A stretch of 64,000 nt of DNA from contig NZ_JAFKHE010000024.1 in the NCBI RefSeq assembly GCF_017307495.1, positions 1 through 64,000 of the forward strand. Direction: 5' to 3'. The position numbers and the translations under genes are program-made. Origin of the DNA: Devosia sp. (lineage in GTDB: Bacteria > Pseudomonadota > Alphaproteobacteria > Rhizobiales > Devosiaceae). The notes under the pieces were generated by a model. That model was not told the origin of the DNA. It searched no databases and saw only the letters and a program-made list of their open reading frames with translations. Positions 44,154-52,905 of this stretch are shown here, piece by piece (positions within the stretch are counted from its first letter, which is position 1; each line of letters begins with the position of its first letter).

Positions 44154-44708
44154 ATGTCAGCCGAAATCTACCTCATCGCCCCCACCGATATTCCGTCCGA
44201 CCGGCTCACCGCCGCGCTGGCCGCCGCACTGGCCGAGAACGAGGCCGCCGCGCTGCTGCTGCCGCGCGGCCAATTGTCGGAGAACGCCTACAAGGCCCTG
44301 GCCAGGGCCGTCGTGCCGCTGGCTCAGTCCCGCGGCACAGCCGTCCTCGTCGAGGGCGACCCGGGCCTCGTGCGCCTGCTCGGCGCCGATGGGCTGCACG
44401 TCCGGGGCGGCATCAAGGCGGTCAAGGAGGCCCTCGCCGCGCTCAAGCCCGACCTGATCGTCGGCGTCGGCGACATCCACTCGAGCGACGACGCCATGCG
44501 CAAGGGCGAACTGGGCGTCGACTACATCCTATTTGGGCCGCTTTCGGGGTCCATATCGCCCGATGAGCGCGAGATGGCGCGGTGGTGGGCCGAGACTATG
44601 GAAATCCCGAGCGTGCTGTCCGATCCGGAGGCAACCGGCGCCAGCTATGATGCCGCCGGCTGCGAATTCATCGGCCTGCCGCTGCGGCTGCCGGAGACGG
44701 TGAAATGA
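44154..44708 (+). CDS. thiE: Thiamine-phosphate synthase family protein
   Basis: ThiE joins the pyrimidine and thiazole moieties of thiamine. The 184-residue protein is shorter than typical ThiE (about 210) but has the barrel motifs ALLLPRGQLSENAYKAL, LGADGLHVRGG, and GVDYILFGPLSG. The substrate-binding Arg/Lys positions are not all clear, and the C-terminal GG phosphate loop is not obvious (GCEFIGLPLRL), so it may belong to the TenI/ThiE-like group of less certain activity. Its stop overlaps the next start (ATGA). Confidence 0.75.
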   Translation: MSAEIYLIAPTDIPSDRLTAALAAALAENEAAALLLPRGQLSENAYKALARAVVPLAQSRGTAVLVEGDPGLVRLLGADGLHVRGGIKAVKEALAALKPDLIVGVGDIHSSDDAMRKGELGVDYILFGPLSGSISPDEREMARWWAETMEIPSVLSDPEATGASYDAAGCEFIGLPLRLPETVK

Positions 44709-45814
44709 TGCGCCGCTTCGGGCTCGCCCTGCTTGCCGCGACGCTGGCCCTGCCCGCCCTGGCGCAGTCCGACCGCACCGACGTGCTCGACCTGCGTCCC
44801 AAGGACATGCAGTACCCCGACAATCTCGGGCTGGAAGACCTGCCCATTGGCCCGGTGCCCGACGAGTTCTACAGCCAGCAGCCCAATGACGCCGCCGACA
44901 TCAGCGGCGAGATCTTCGGCAACAATGTCGACGAGGCCTTCGGTGCCTTTCAGCGCGGTTACTATCTCACCGCCCTGCAGCTCGCCATGCCGCGCGCCAA
45001 GCAGGGCGACGCGCATGCCCAGACGCTGATCGGGGAAATCTACAACAAGGGCCTCGGCGTGCCGGAGGATCCGTTGGCCGCCGCCGACTGGTACGCCATG
45101 GCCAGCAAGGCCGCCGACCCGCTCGCCACCTTCGAGCTCGCGCTGCTCTACCAGGACGGACGCGGCGTCACCAAGGACCGCAAGCACGCCGCCGAGCTGT
45201 TCCGGCAATCGGCCGACGCCGGCAACATGATGGCCAAGTACAATCTCGGCCTGCTCTACGTCGAAGGCGTCTATGTCGAGCCCAGCCTGACCAGGGCCGC
45301 CGAACTGATCGGCGAGGCCGCCAATGCCGGCATCACCGAGGCCCGCTACGATTTCGGCGGCATGCTCAGCGAGGGCGCCGGCGTCGCGCCCAACCCGGCT
45401 GCCGCCGCCGAGCAGTATCGCCTCGCCGCCGAGGACGGCATGGTCGCCGCCCAGATCGAGTACGCCACCATCCTCTACCTCGGCAAAGGCGTGCCGCAGG
45501 ACCGCGAGGCCGCCGCCAGGTGGTACGCGCGCGCCGCCGATGCCGGCAATCCCGTGGCCCAGAACCGCTATGCCAAGCTGCTCGCCGTGGGCGAGGGCGT
45601 GACTGCCAATGTCGAGGACGCCGCCATGTACCGCGCGCTCGCCCGGCGGCAGGGGCTCAAGGACGCGCAGCTCGACAAGCTCCTCGTCGCCGCCGCGCCC
45701 GAGGTCGTCGCCCGCGCCGAGGAGCGCGCCCGCTTCTGGCCCTCGAGCCCGCCGACCCGGGTGGCCACCGCGACCACACCGACACCAGAGCCGGTCAAGC
45801 CTGCGACCAACTAG
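44705..45814 (+). CDS. Sel1-repeat exported protein
   Basis: A signal peptide (FGLALLAATLALPALA) is followed by a Sel1/TPR-like solenoid of about six units with A-x-YNKGLGVPEDPLAAADWY-type pattern between residues about 105 and 330, and a Pro/Thr-rich tail. Sel1 proteins mediate protein-protein contacts, often in the periplasm. It is translationally coupled to thiE through a 4-bp overlap. Confidence 0.85.
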   Translation: MMRRFGLALLAATLALPALAQSDRTDVLDLRPKDMQYPDNLGLEDLPIGPVPDEFYSQQPNDAADISGEIFGNNVDEAFGAFQRGYYLTALQLAMPRAKQGDAHAQTLIGEIYNKGLGVPEDPLAAADWYAMASKAADPLATFELALLYQDGRGVTKDRKHAAELFRQSADAGNMMAKYNLGLLYVEGVYVEPSLTRAAELIGEAANAGITEARYDFGGMLSEGAGVAPNPAAAAEQYRLAAEDGMVAAQIEYATILYLGKGVPQDREAAARWYARAADAGNPVAQNRYAKLLAVGEGVTANVEDAAMYRALARRQGLKDAQLDKLLVAAAPEVVARAEERARFWPSSPPTRVATATTPTPEPVKPATN

Positions 45815-45831
45815 GCCGAAAGGCCCCCTCA

Positions 45832-45900
45832 CCCGCCGCCGTTCGGCGACCTCTCCCCCAAGGGAGAGGTGAGCTGGGGCACAATCTCGCCCGGTTCGGG
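45832..45900. repeat. Intergenic palindromic repeat
   Basis: A GC-rich palindromic element (CCTCTCCCCCAAGGGAGAGG at its core) of the kind scattered between genes in Hyphomicrobiales lies in the gap before suhB. Confidence 0.5.
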
Positions 45901-46019
45901 CCAGCGGCCTTTGCCCGAGCACCGGGTCCCCCTCCGCTGCCAACCCTTGCGCTCCGCGCCGATCTCGGGCACATAGCGGCCCTTCCCGATCCCTAGACCT
46001 TCCTGCGCGGAGTCTCCCC

Positions 46020-46811
46020 ATGCGCTCAGCGCTTTTGAACATCATGGTCCAGGCCGCGACCAAGGCGGGCCGCTCGCTTACCAAGGACTTCGGCGAGGTC
46101 GAGAACCTGCAGGTCTCGGTCAAGGGTCCGGCCGACTTCGTCTCCAACGCCGATCGTCGCGCCGAGCAGATCGTGTTCGAGGAATTGCAGAAGGCGCGCC
46201 CCACCTATTCCTTCCTCGGCGAGGAAGGCACCGAGGTGAAGGGCAGCGACGGCCAGCACCGCTGGATCGTCGACCCGCTCGACGGCACCACCAACTTCCT
46301 GCATGGCATCCCGATGTTCGCCGTGGCCATCGCGCTTGAGCGCGGCGAGGAGATCGTCGCCTCGGTTATCTACAATCCGGTCATGTACGAGCTGTTCACC
46401 GCCGAGAAGGGTGGCGGGGCCTGGCTCAACGACCGCAAGCGCCTGCGCGTCGCGACCCGCAGGCACCTGGCGGACGCGGTCATCGTCACCGGCATCAACT
46501 CGCAGGGCCGCGCGCTCGACCTGCTGCAGCTCAAGCAGCTCGCCCAGGTCACGCCCGCCGTCGCCGGCATCCGCCGCACCGGTTCGGCCTCCACCGACCT
46601 CGCCTGGCTCGCCGCCGGCCGCTTCGACGGCTACTGGGAAGCCGGGCTGAAGCCCTGGGACGTGGCGCCGGGCATGCTCATGGTCCGCGAGGCCGGCGGC
46701 ACCACCACCGACTACGCCGGCACCGCCGGCTCGATCTGGAACGGCCAGGTGATCTCCGGCAACGAGAACATCCAGGGCCAGCTCCTGAAGATCGTCAAGG
46801 CGGTGAAGTAA
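46020..46811 (+). CDS. suhB: Inositol monophosphatase family protein
   Basis: The 263-residue protein has both metal-binding signatures of the family: GEEG at 67-70 and WIVDPLDGTTNF at 82-93, and the C-terminal WDVAPGMLMVREAGG near 213. It should dephosphorylate inositol phosphates or related sugar phosphates with Mg2+; SuhB homologues also act in rRNA transcription, which cannot be judged here. Length and order are standard. Confidence 0.9.
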   Translation: MRSALLNIMVQAATKAGRSLTKDFGEVENLQVSVKGPADFVSNADRRAEQIVFEELQKARPTYSFLGEEGTEVKGSDGQHRWIVDPLDGTTNFLHGIPMFAVAIALERGEEIVASVIYNPVMYELFTAEKGGGAWLNDRKRLRVATRRHLADAVIVTGINSQGRALDLLQLKQLAQVTPAVAGIRRTGSASTDLAWLAAGRFDGYWEAGLKPWDVAPGMLMVREAGGTTTDYAGTAGSIWNGQVISGNENIQGQLLKIVKAVK

Positions 46812-46835
46812 GGCAGCGCTGGATGCCCCTTGGTC

Positions 46836-46965
46836 CTCCCCTGCGAAGCGGGGGAGGGGGACCGCCGAAGGCGGTGGAGGGGGCGGCCACAAGCACCGAG
46901 TCCAGCCTCGCCCCCTCCACCAGCTTCGCTGGTCCCCCTCCCCCGTAAACGGGGGAGGATGAAGG
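46836..46965. repeat. Palindromic intergenic repeats (two inverted units)
   Basis: Two copies of a GGGGGAGGGGGACC-type element face each other around 46900, with arms such as CGAAGGCGGTGGAGGGGG and its complement. A third relative lies at 51455-51495, so this is a dispersed repeat family. Confidence 0.65.
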
Positions 46966-47095
46966 CCCTGCCACCCGCTCGTCGCATTGCCCTGATTTCA
47001 TGGGGTTAACCGGCCGACCCGGCCGCCGACCGTTGCGCGGCTTTGTCGAAGCGCATTATTGTCGGCCCGATTGCACTCGACCATAGGGCAGCCAG

Positions 47096-48091
47096 ATGTC
47101 GCAGAGCTACGACCCGTACCGCCTTGCGAGCCCCGGGGTCTACCTTGTCAAGATGATCGTGTTCCTGGTGCTCGTCGCCCTGATCGCGGCGATCCTGTTC
47201 ACCGAGCTGCTACGTTTCTTCTGGGCCAACCCGTTCATCAACGCCCTGATCCTGCTTACGGCCGGCGTCGGCATCGTGCTGAGCTTTCGCCAGGTGGTCC
47301 GCCTGTTCCCGGAGATCAACTGGGTCAACTCGCTGCAGGAGGGCCGCATGCCCTCGACCCAGCCGCGGCTCCTCGCCCCGGTGGCCAATCTCCTGCGCGA
47401 TCGTCTCGGCGAGGCCGTGATCACCCCGTCCTCGATGCGTTCGATCCTCGATTCGGTCGGGAACCGCCTCGATGAGGCCAAGGATACCTCGCGCTACCTG
47501 ACCGGCCTGCTCGTCTTCCTCGGCCTGCTCGGCACGTTCTACGGCCTGCTCGAAACCGTGACCCACGTCGCCTCCACCATCCAGGCGCTCGATGCCACGG
47601 CGGGCGACACGGCGACGCTGTTCTCCAACCTGAAGGAGGGCCTCGCCGGCCCGCTGGGCGGCATGGGCACCGCCTTCTCCGCTTCGCTGCTGGGCCTGTC
47701 CGGCTCGCTCATCCTCGGCTTCCTCGACCTCCAGGCGAGCCAGGCGCAGAACGCCTTCTACACCGATCTCGAGGACTGGATGACCTCGATGACCGAGCTT
47801 GATCATCCCGTGACCCAGATGCAGGCGACCGGCCTCGGCGTCTCGGGCGATGAAATGAGCGCCATGCTGGCCCAGTTCGGCTCGACGCTGCAGAACTCCA
47901 ACTCCTCGCAGAACGCCATCCGCGCCATGGCGGAACTGGCGCGTGGCATCGACGGCCTCGTCAAGCATATCCGGGCCGAGCAGGAGGACCTGCGCGGCCA
48001 CATCATCCAGCAGGGCGAGACCAACAAGAAGTTGCAGCAGCTGATGGAAGCCATGATCCGCGAAGGCGAATCCGACCGGCGGCCGAACTGA
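47096..48091 (+). CDS. MotA/TolQ/ExbB-like membrane protein
   Basis: The 331-residue protein has two N-terminal membrane segments (about 17-38 and 46-63) and two more in the MotA/TolQ-like core (LLVFLGLLGTFYGLLETV and MGTAFSASLLGLSGSLILGF), where the first carries the usual GLLGTFxGL motif. It is followed by an OmpA-domain partner that begins in its last base (TGATG), so the pair resembles a proton-channel stator with a peptidoglycan-binding arm. The exact process (envelope energisation or division) is not fixed. Confidence 0.8.
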   Translation: MSQSYDPYRLASPGVYLVKMIVFLVLVALIAAILFTELLRFFWANPFINALILLTAGVGIVLSFRQVVRLFPEINWVNSLQEGRMPSTQPRLLAPVANLLRDRLGEAVITPSSMRSILDSVGNRLDEAKDTSRYLTGLLVFLGLLGTFYGLLETVTHVASTIQALDATAGDTATLFSNLKEGLAGPLGGMGTAFSASLLGLSGSLILGFLDLQASQAQNAFYTDLEDWMTSMTELDHPVTQMQATGLGVSGDEMSAMLAQFGSTLQNSNSSQNAIRAMAELARGIDGLVKHIRAEQEDLRGHIIQQGETNKKLQQLMEAMIREGESDRRPN

Positions 48092-49116
48092 TGGCCCTCG
48101 CCCGCTCGCGCCGATCGCAGGTCACCAACTACTGGCCGGGCTTCGTCGACGCCCTGTCGAGCCTGCTGCTGGTCATCATCTTCCTGCTTTCGCTGTTCAT
48201 GCTGACGCAGTTCTTCCTCGGCCAGGAGATCAGCGGCAAGGACACGGCGATGAGCCGGCTCAACGCCCAGATCGCCGAGCTCACCGAGCTGCTGCAGCTC
48301 GAGAAGGCCAATTCCAGCGACCTCGACACCACCATCGCAACCCTGCAGGCGACCCTCGCCACCACCGCCGCCGACCGCGACAGGATGGCGGCGCAACTGG
48401 CCGGCCTCGGTACGGGCACCGATGGCAAGGACGCCCAGATCGCGCAACTGCAGTCCGACCTTCAGGCCAAGGAGGACCTATCCAGCGAGGCTGCCGCCCA
48501 GGTGGCGTTGCTGAACCAGCAGCTTGCCGCGCTTCGCACCCAGATCGGCGCGCTCGAGGAAGCGCTGCAGGCCTCCGAGAGCAAGGAAACCGAGAGCCGC
48601 ACCCAGATCGCCGATCTCGGCCGGCGCCTCAACCTCGCGCTGGCGCAGCGCGTACAGGACCTGTCCCGCTACCGCTCGGATTTCTTCGGCAAGCTCCGTG
48701 CGGTGCTCGAGAACCGCTCCGACGTCCGCATCGTCGGCGACCGCTTCGTGTTCCAGTCCGAGGTGCTGTTCCCGGCCGGCGAAGCCACGATTTCCGATGC
48801 CGGCCGCACCGAGATGGCCAAGCTGGCCGCCGTCATCAAGGAGCTGACCACCCAGATCCCGGCCGACGTGAACTGGGTGCTGCGCATCGACGGCCACACC
48901 GACAAGCGTCCGATCAACACCCCGGAATTCCCCTCGAACTGGGAGCTCTCGGCGGCCCGCGCCATCGCCGTCACCAAGTACTTCGTCGAGCAGGGCATCC
49001 CCGCCCAGCACCTCGTCGCCGCCGGCTTCGGCGACAGCCGGCCGATCGACACCGGCGACACCGAAGACGCCTTCGCCAGGAACAGGCGCATCGAGTTCAA
49101 GCTGACCGACGGGTGA
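48091..49116 (+). CDS. OmpA/MotB-like peptidoglycan-binding membrane protein
   Basis: One N-terminal membrane helix (LSSLLLVIIFLLSLFMLTQF) is followed by a coiled coil of about 130 residues and a C-terminal OmpA-like domain from about residue 215. That domain has VLFPAGEATISDAG, RIDGHTDKRPI and NWELSAARAIAVTKYF, which bind peptidoglycan. Its start shares a base with the stop of the ExbB/MotA-like gene. The pair is common in Hyphomicrobiales. Confidence 0.87.
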   Translation: MALARSRRSQVTNYWPGFVDALSSLLLVIIFLLSLFMLTQFFLGQEISGKDTAMSRLNAQIAELTELLQLEKANSSDLDTTIATLQATLATTAADRDRMAAQLAGLGTGTDGKDAQIAQLQSDLQAKEDLSSEAAAQVALLNQQLAALRTQIGALEEALQASESKETESRTQIADLGRRLNLALAQRVQDLSRYRSDFFGKLRAVLENRSDVRIVGDRFVFQSEVLFPAGEATISDAGRTEMAKLAAVIKELTTQIPADVNWVLRIDGHTDKRPINTPEFPSNWELSAARAIAVTKYFVEQGIPAQHLVAAGFGDSRPIDTGDTEDAFARNRRIEFKLTDG

Positions 49117-49158
49117 TAAGTAGAAGTAGAGGTCAGAAGTTAGTTGGCTGACTTCTTT

Positions 49159-50946
49159 TCACTCCGCCGCGGGTGCCGCTTCCCCCCGGAACTGCAGCTT
49201 GGCCAGCTCGGCATACTTGCCGCCCTTGCGCACCAGCTGGTCGTGCGTCCCCTGGTCGACGACGCGGCCCTTGTCCAGCACGAGGATGCGGTCGGCATCG
49301 CGGATGGTGGCGAGGCGGTGCGCGATGACCAGCGTCGTGCGGCCTTGCATCAGCCGCTCGAGCGCCAGCTGCACCAGCCGCTCGCTGTGCGCATCGAGCG
49401 CCGAGGTCGCTTCGTCGAGCAGCAGGATCGGCGCGTCCTTGAGCAGGGCGCGCGCAATGGCCAGCCGCTGCTTCTGTCCGCCCGACAGCATCACGCCGCG
49501 CTCGCCCACCATGGTGTCGTAGCCGCTCGGAAACTCCATCACGTAGTCGTGCACCAGCGCCGCCCTGGCAGCCGCCTCGATCTCGGCGAAGCTCGCCTCC
49601 GGCCGGCCGAAGCGGATGTTGTCGGCAATCGTGCCGGCAAAGATCGTCGGCTCCTGCTCGACATAGGCGAAACGCCGCCGGAGCTGCGCCGGATCGACGT
49701 CGCGCACGTCGAGGCCATCGACGAGGATGCGCCCGCCGGTCACGTCGTAGAACCGCTGCACCAGCGCGAAGATCGTCGACTTGCCGGCCCCCGAGGCGCC
49801 AACCAGCGCCACCGTCTCCCCGTGGACGACGGCAAAGCTCACCTTGTCCAGCACCGGCTCGTCGTCGCGCGTACCATAGCAGAAGTCGACATTCTCCAGG
49901 GCCACCGTCCCCAGCGCCGGCTGAGGCAGCGCCCTGGGCTGCGCCGGAGCCTTGATCGCCGGTTCGGTATCGAGGATCTCCATCAGCCGCTCGGTCGCCC
50001 CCGCGACGATCTGGAACACCCCCACGATGTCGGAAAGGTTGGTCAGCGCATTCGACGCCATCAGCGCGTAGATCATGAACTGCGCCAGCCCCCCCACCGT
50101 GACCCAGCCCTGGAACACCGCGTTCGCGCCCCACCAGACGAGCACGACGAGCGCGGCGGTTGACAGGAACACCACGCCGCCCAACAGGGCCGCACGCGTC
50201 CACAGCCGACTCACCTCCGACCGGTAGGACTTTTCGGCCTCGACGCCGTACGCCCTCGACTGCTCGGTCTCCTGCACGAAGCTCTTGATCGTCTTGCTGG
50301 CGCCGAGCGCTTCGGTCGCCATCGCCGACATGTCCGCCAATGCGTCCTGCGTGCGCCGCGATTTCGACCTCAGGCGTCGGGCGAAGACCATCACCGGGAT
50401 CAGGATCGCCGGGCCCACCAAGACCACCACCGAGGCGAGCACCGGGCTGGTGATGAACATCAGCACCACGGCGCCGATGAGCGTCACCGAGCCGCGCAGC
50501 ATCACCGAGATGCTCGAGCCGATGGCGCCGCGGATGGTGGCGACATCTCCGGTGAGACGCGAGGTCAGCTCGCCCACCCGATGCAGGTCGAAGAAGCGCG
50601 AATCGAGGATCAGCAGGTGGTCGAACACCTTGCGCCGCAGGTCGGTGAGCACGCGCTCCCCGAGCACCGAGATGAAATAGAAGCGCGCGGCGCTGGTGAC
50701 CGCCATCACCACCGCGACGCCCAGTGCAATCAGCCCGTACTCGGCGACCGCGTCGAGATTGCGTTCGACAAAGCCCTTGTCGATGATCCTGCCGGCCAGC
50801 GACGGCACCACGAGCGACGACAGCGTCGACATCAGCAGGAACAGGATGGTCAGTCCGAAGCGCCACGGATAGCGCAACAGGAACGGCACGAGGCGCCTTA
50901 TCGGCGAAAGGTCCCTGGACCCGGTCGTTCTCGGTCGGCCCTTCAC
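49159..50946 (-). CDS. ABC exporter with fused membrane and ATPase domains (MsbA-like)
   Basis: The 595-residue half-transporter has a six-helix membrane domain (residues about 30-310) and a nucleotide-binding domain with Walker A GASGAGKST, signature LSGGQKQRLAIARAL and Walker B ILLLDEATSALD, and a switch His in VIAHRL. It probably exports lipids or drugs as a homodimer. It is convergent with the OmpA-like gene and divergent from rpmE. Confidence 0.9.
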   Translation of the reverse strand: MKGRPRTTGSRDLSPIRRLVPFLLRYPWRFGLTILFLLMSTLSSLVVPSLAGRIIDKGFVERNLDAVAEYGLIALGVAVVMAVTSAARFYFISVLGERVLTDLRRKVFDHLLILDSRFFDLHRVGELTSRLTGDVATIRGAIGSSISVMLRGSVTLIGAVVLMFITSPVLASVVVLVGPAILIPVMVFARRLRSKSRRTQDALADMSAMATEALGASKTIKSFVQETEQSRAYGVEAEKSYRSEVSRLWTRAALLGGVVFLSTAALVVLVWWGANAVFQGWVTVGGLAQFMIYALMASNALTNLSDIVGVFQIVAGATERLMEILDTEPAIKAPAQPRALPQPALGTVALENVDFCYGTRDDEPVLDKVSFAVVHGETVALVGASGAGKSTIFALVQRFYDVTGGRILVDGLDVRDVDPAQLRRRFAYVEQEPTIFAGTIADNIRFGRPEASFAEIEAAARAALVHDYVMEFPSGYDTMVGERGVMLSGGQKQRLAIARALLKDAPILLLDEATSALDAHSERLVQLALERLMQGRTTLVIAHRLATIRDADRILVLDKGRVVDQGTHDQLVRKGGKYAELAKLQFRGEAAPAAE

Positions 50947-51168
50947 GGAGGCTCCATTCTTGCGTGCCGCTTGGGGCAGCCTTCAGCGCCCCCAGAAGTG
51001 CCCTCGATATAGGCGGGTCGCCGGTGGCCCGCAACTCAATTGCCGGGCTGCGACAACCTGCTGCCCCGCACTTGCGCGAAGGGCGGTTTTTCTCTATGTA
51101 CCGCCGCAATCCGAATTCGACGAACCAGTCCGGGCGCTCGTGCGCTCGTTTGATTTGAGGCGAGCGCC

Positions 51169-51390
51169 ATGAAGACCGACATCCATCCCGACTACCACAT
51201 GATCACCGTGGCAATGACCGACGGCACCACCTACCAGACCCGTTCGACCTACGGGAAGGCCGGCGACACGCTGCAGCTCGACATCGACCCCAAGACCCAT
51301 CCGGCATGGACCGGCGTGCAGGGCAACCTGATGGACCGTGGCGGCCGCGTCACCCGCTTCAAGGACAAGTTCAAGGGCCTCGGCTTCTAA
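51169..51390 (+). CDS. rpmE: 50S ribosomal protein L31
   Basis: The 73-residue protein starts [14 protein letters not shown] and ends with [15 protein letters not shown], the L31 pattern. It has no Cys, so it is the zinc-free form. It is monocistronic, with a terminator right behind it. Confidence 0.93.
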   Translation: MKTDIHPDYHMITVAMTDGTTYQTRSTYGKAGDTLQLDIDPKTHPAWTGVQGNLMDRGGRVTRFKDKFKGLGF

Positions 51391-51416
51391 GCCTCGAGCG
51401 CACGAACCTGCTCACG

Positions 51417-51443
51417 AGCCCGGCCATTGCGCCGGGCTTTTTG
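51417..51443 (+). terminator. Intrinsic terminator after rpmE
   Basis: AGCCCGG and CCGGGCT arms around an 8-base loop are followed by T5. Confidence 0.85.
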
Positions 51444-51625
51444 TTTCCTCCCCCATTCACGGGGGAGGGGGACCAGCGAAGCTTGTGGAGGGGGCGGCGG
51501 GAAGTGCCGGTGCGGTAGATCGGACCGTCACCCAACAATCGATGTCATTCCCGCGAAAGCGGGGATCTCCGTTCTTGGGTAGCCACCGCAAACAGAGGTT
51601 CCCGCTTTCGCGGGAATGACCCGGT
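51444..51625. repeat. Two dispersed intergenic repeat elements
   Basis: One element (51449-51497) is related to the repeats near 46,900. The other is an inverted repeat whose arms TCATTCCCGCGAAAGCGGG (51543) and CCCGCTTTCGCGGGAATGA (51601) flank about 40 bp. Confidence 0.6.
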
Positions 51626-51655
51626 GCAAGAGGAGACAGAGGGCAAGGTCCCGCC

Positions 51656-52180
51656 CTATTCCTTCAGCCGCCCGAACGCCGCCTTCAGCCGCGCCAGTTG
51701 GTCGGCGATGCCGCCCACTGCCTCCGGCGCATAGTCCGGCACGCCACCGCGCTCGAGGCGGTCATATTGCTGTACCCGCTCGAACAGCCGGTCGCCCTTG
51801 GCGATGAAGCCGCGCAAGCGCTCGGGCAGATCCTCGAAGCCCGGCCCGCCCCGCTCGCTCGGCGTTGCCGTGAAGCGGACCTTTTCCTTTTCGACCCGGG
51901 CATTCTCGGGCGTCAGTTCGCCCTCGTTCACCGCCCGCTGCAGCAACAGCCAGCTGGCCAGTTGCATCAGCCGGGTCGTCAGCCGCATGCTTTCGGTCGC
52001 ATAGACGAACGACGCCTCGCGCGGCAGTCCGCGGCTCTCGCCGCGACCATCGCCGTCGAGATAGGCCGCCACCTCTTCGATCAGCGCCATGCCCTCGCGA
52101 TACAGGGCGTCGAAGCCGCCCGACGCCACGATGCGCGGCCCGATAGCGACTGCCGGTCTGTTCCTGGTCCTGTCGTCCAC
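51656..52180 (-). CDS. rcdA: DUF1465 protein, RcdA-like adaptor of CtrA degradation
   Basis: RcdA works with CpdR and ClpXP in timed proteolysis of the cell-cycle regulator CtrA in Caulobacter. The 174-residue product matches DUF1465: FDALYREGMALIEEVAAYLDGDG, SFVYATESMRLTTRLMQLASWLLLQRAV and a helical C-terminus. The start was placed at GTG 52180 because the family begins a few residues before GPRIVAS; a longer frame to 52270 is unlikely. A candidate CtrA box and a predicted small RNA lie upstream. Confidence 0.8.
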   Translation of the reverse strand: MDDRTRNRPAVAIGPRIVASGGFDALYREGMALIEEVAAYLDGDGRGESRGLPREASFVYATESMRLTTRLMQLASWLLLQRAVNEGELTPENARVEKEKVRFTATPSERGGPGFEDLPERLRGFIAKGDRLFERVQQYDRLERGGVPDYAPEAVGGIADQLARLKAAFGRLKE

Positions 52181-52274
52181 GCTGCTGCCCGGATGCTGGT
52201 GGCCCGCCCCGAGCCATACCACCCTGTCTTGCGCCCCGCACTCTTGCCGTTGACTTAACGGCCAATGCACTGGG

Positions 52275-52380
52275 GCAAAAAAGAAAAGAGCCGTCAGATG
52301 GCGGCTCTCGAAAGTTAACAGGGAGGCGTCAAACAGAGGGAGAAACCACTCTGCAGAATCCAGCGAACTGGATGAGCTTG
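52275..52380 (-). ncRNA. Predicted small RNA, possibly CtrA-controlled
   Basis: On the minus strand, a 6-bp stem with a TTCG loop (52358-52373) is followed by an unpaired C-rich region holding CTCCCTCTG and GCCTCCCTG. It ends in a 9-bp terminator hairpin with a TTTTCTTTTTT tail. The two CUCC-type motifs could pair with Shine-Dalgarno sequences. A TTAA-N7-TTAA box lies just upstream. Hairpin, linker and terminator order is that of many alphaproteobacterial trans-acting sRNAs. The 5' end is estimated. Confidence 0.55.
52276..52309 (-). terminator. Intrinsic terminator on the minus strand
   Basis: AGAGCCGCC and GGCGGCTCT-type arms (52288-52309, one G-T pair) are followed on the minus strand by a T-rich tail. 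It ends the predicted sRNA and also shields rcdA from upstream transcription. Confidence 0.75.
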
Positions 52381-52397
52381 AAGTTAACGCGCAGACG

Positions 52398-52412
52398 TTA
52401 ATTGCAGGTTAA
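52398..52412. promoter_or_regulatory. CtrA-type box TTAA-N7-TTAA
   Basis: TTAA at 52398-52401 and 52409-52412 are separated by exactly 7 bases, the full CtrA recognition pattern. Two more GTTAAC half-sites lie at 52383 and 52315. Confidence 0.55.
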
Positions 52413-52605
52413 CAGGACTCGCTTTCTTAACCTTGCCGATTGGTGAGCGCGGTTCCCTATGCTGTTGCTCGAGTAGGGAGCCCGCACACCCGCTGTCACC
52501 CTGCAAAAGCAGGGACCCAACCATCCCCTTGCGCCAGCGGAAGAATGGGCTTCGGCCTTCGCTGGATGAGACCGAGTGGGTTGCAGTCCCTGTGCCTGCC
52601 GGCGC

Positions 52606-52791
52606 TCAGAACTTGAACAGCGAGTCGGCCTCCGACCGCGTCTTCTGCCGCGCGCCGATCGCCTGCTCGAGCCGGGCGATCTCGCTCCTGAGCAGCGCGA
52701 TGCGCTCGTTCAGTTCCTCGACCGACATCGTGTCGATCGGCATGCCGACCTCGTGGGCCTTCGGACGCTTGGCTTGGTCGTCGTCGAACAT
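52606..52791 (-). CDS. DUF1192 protein
   Basis: The 61-residue protein has the DUF1192 pattern: a short acidic start (MFDDDQAKRPKAHEVG), then SVEELNERIALLRSEIARLE and EADSLF at the end. It is a short coiled-coil-like protein of unknown function, widespread in alphaproteobacteria. The ATG at 52791 is preceded by AGGGAG with 6-base spacing, better than the ATG two codons upstream. Confidence 0.85.
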   Translation of the reverse strand: MFDDDQAKRPKAHEVGMPIDTMSVEELNERIALLRSEIARLEQAIGARQKTRSEADSLFKF

Positions 52792-52905
52792 CGCCATCTC
52801 CCTGTTCTTGTTTGCTTTCTTGTGGATTTTAGTCCCCCCGCCGGGCAGCGCAACCCTTTGCGAGGCCGTCTTGCCAGCCGGCACCGCCAGGGCCAAGCTG
52901 GCGCC

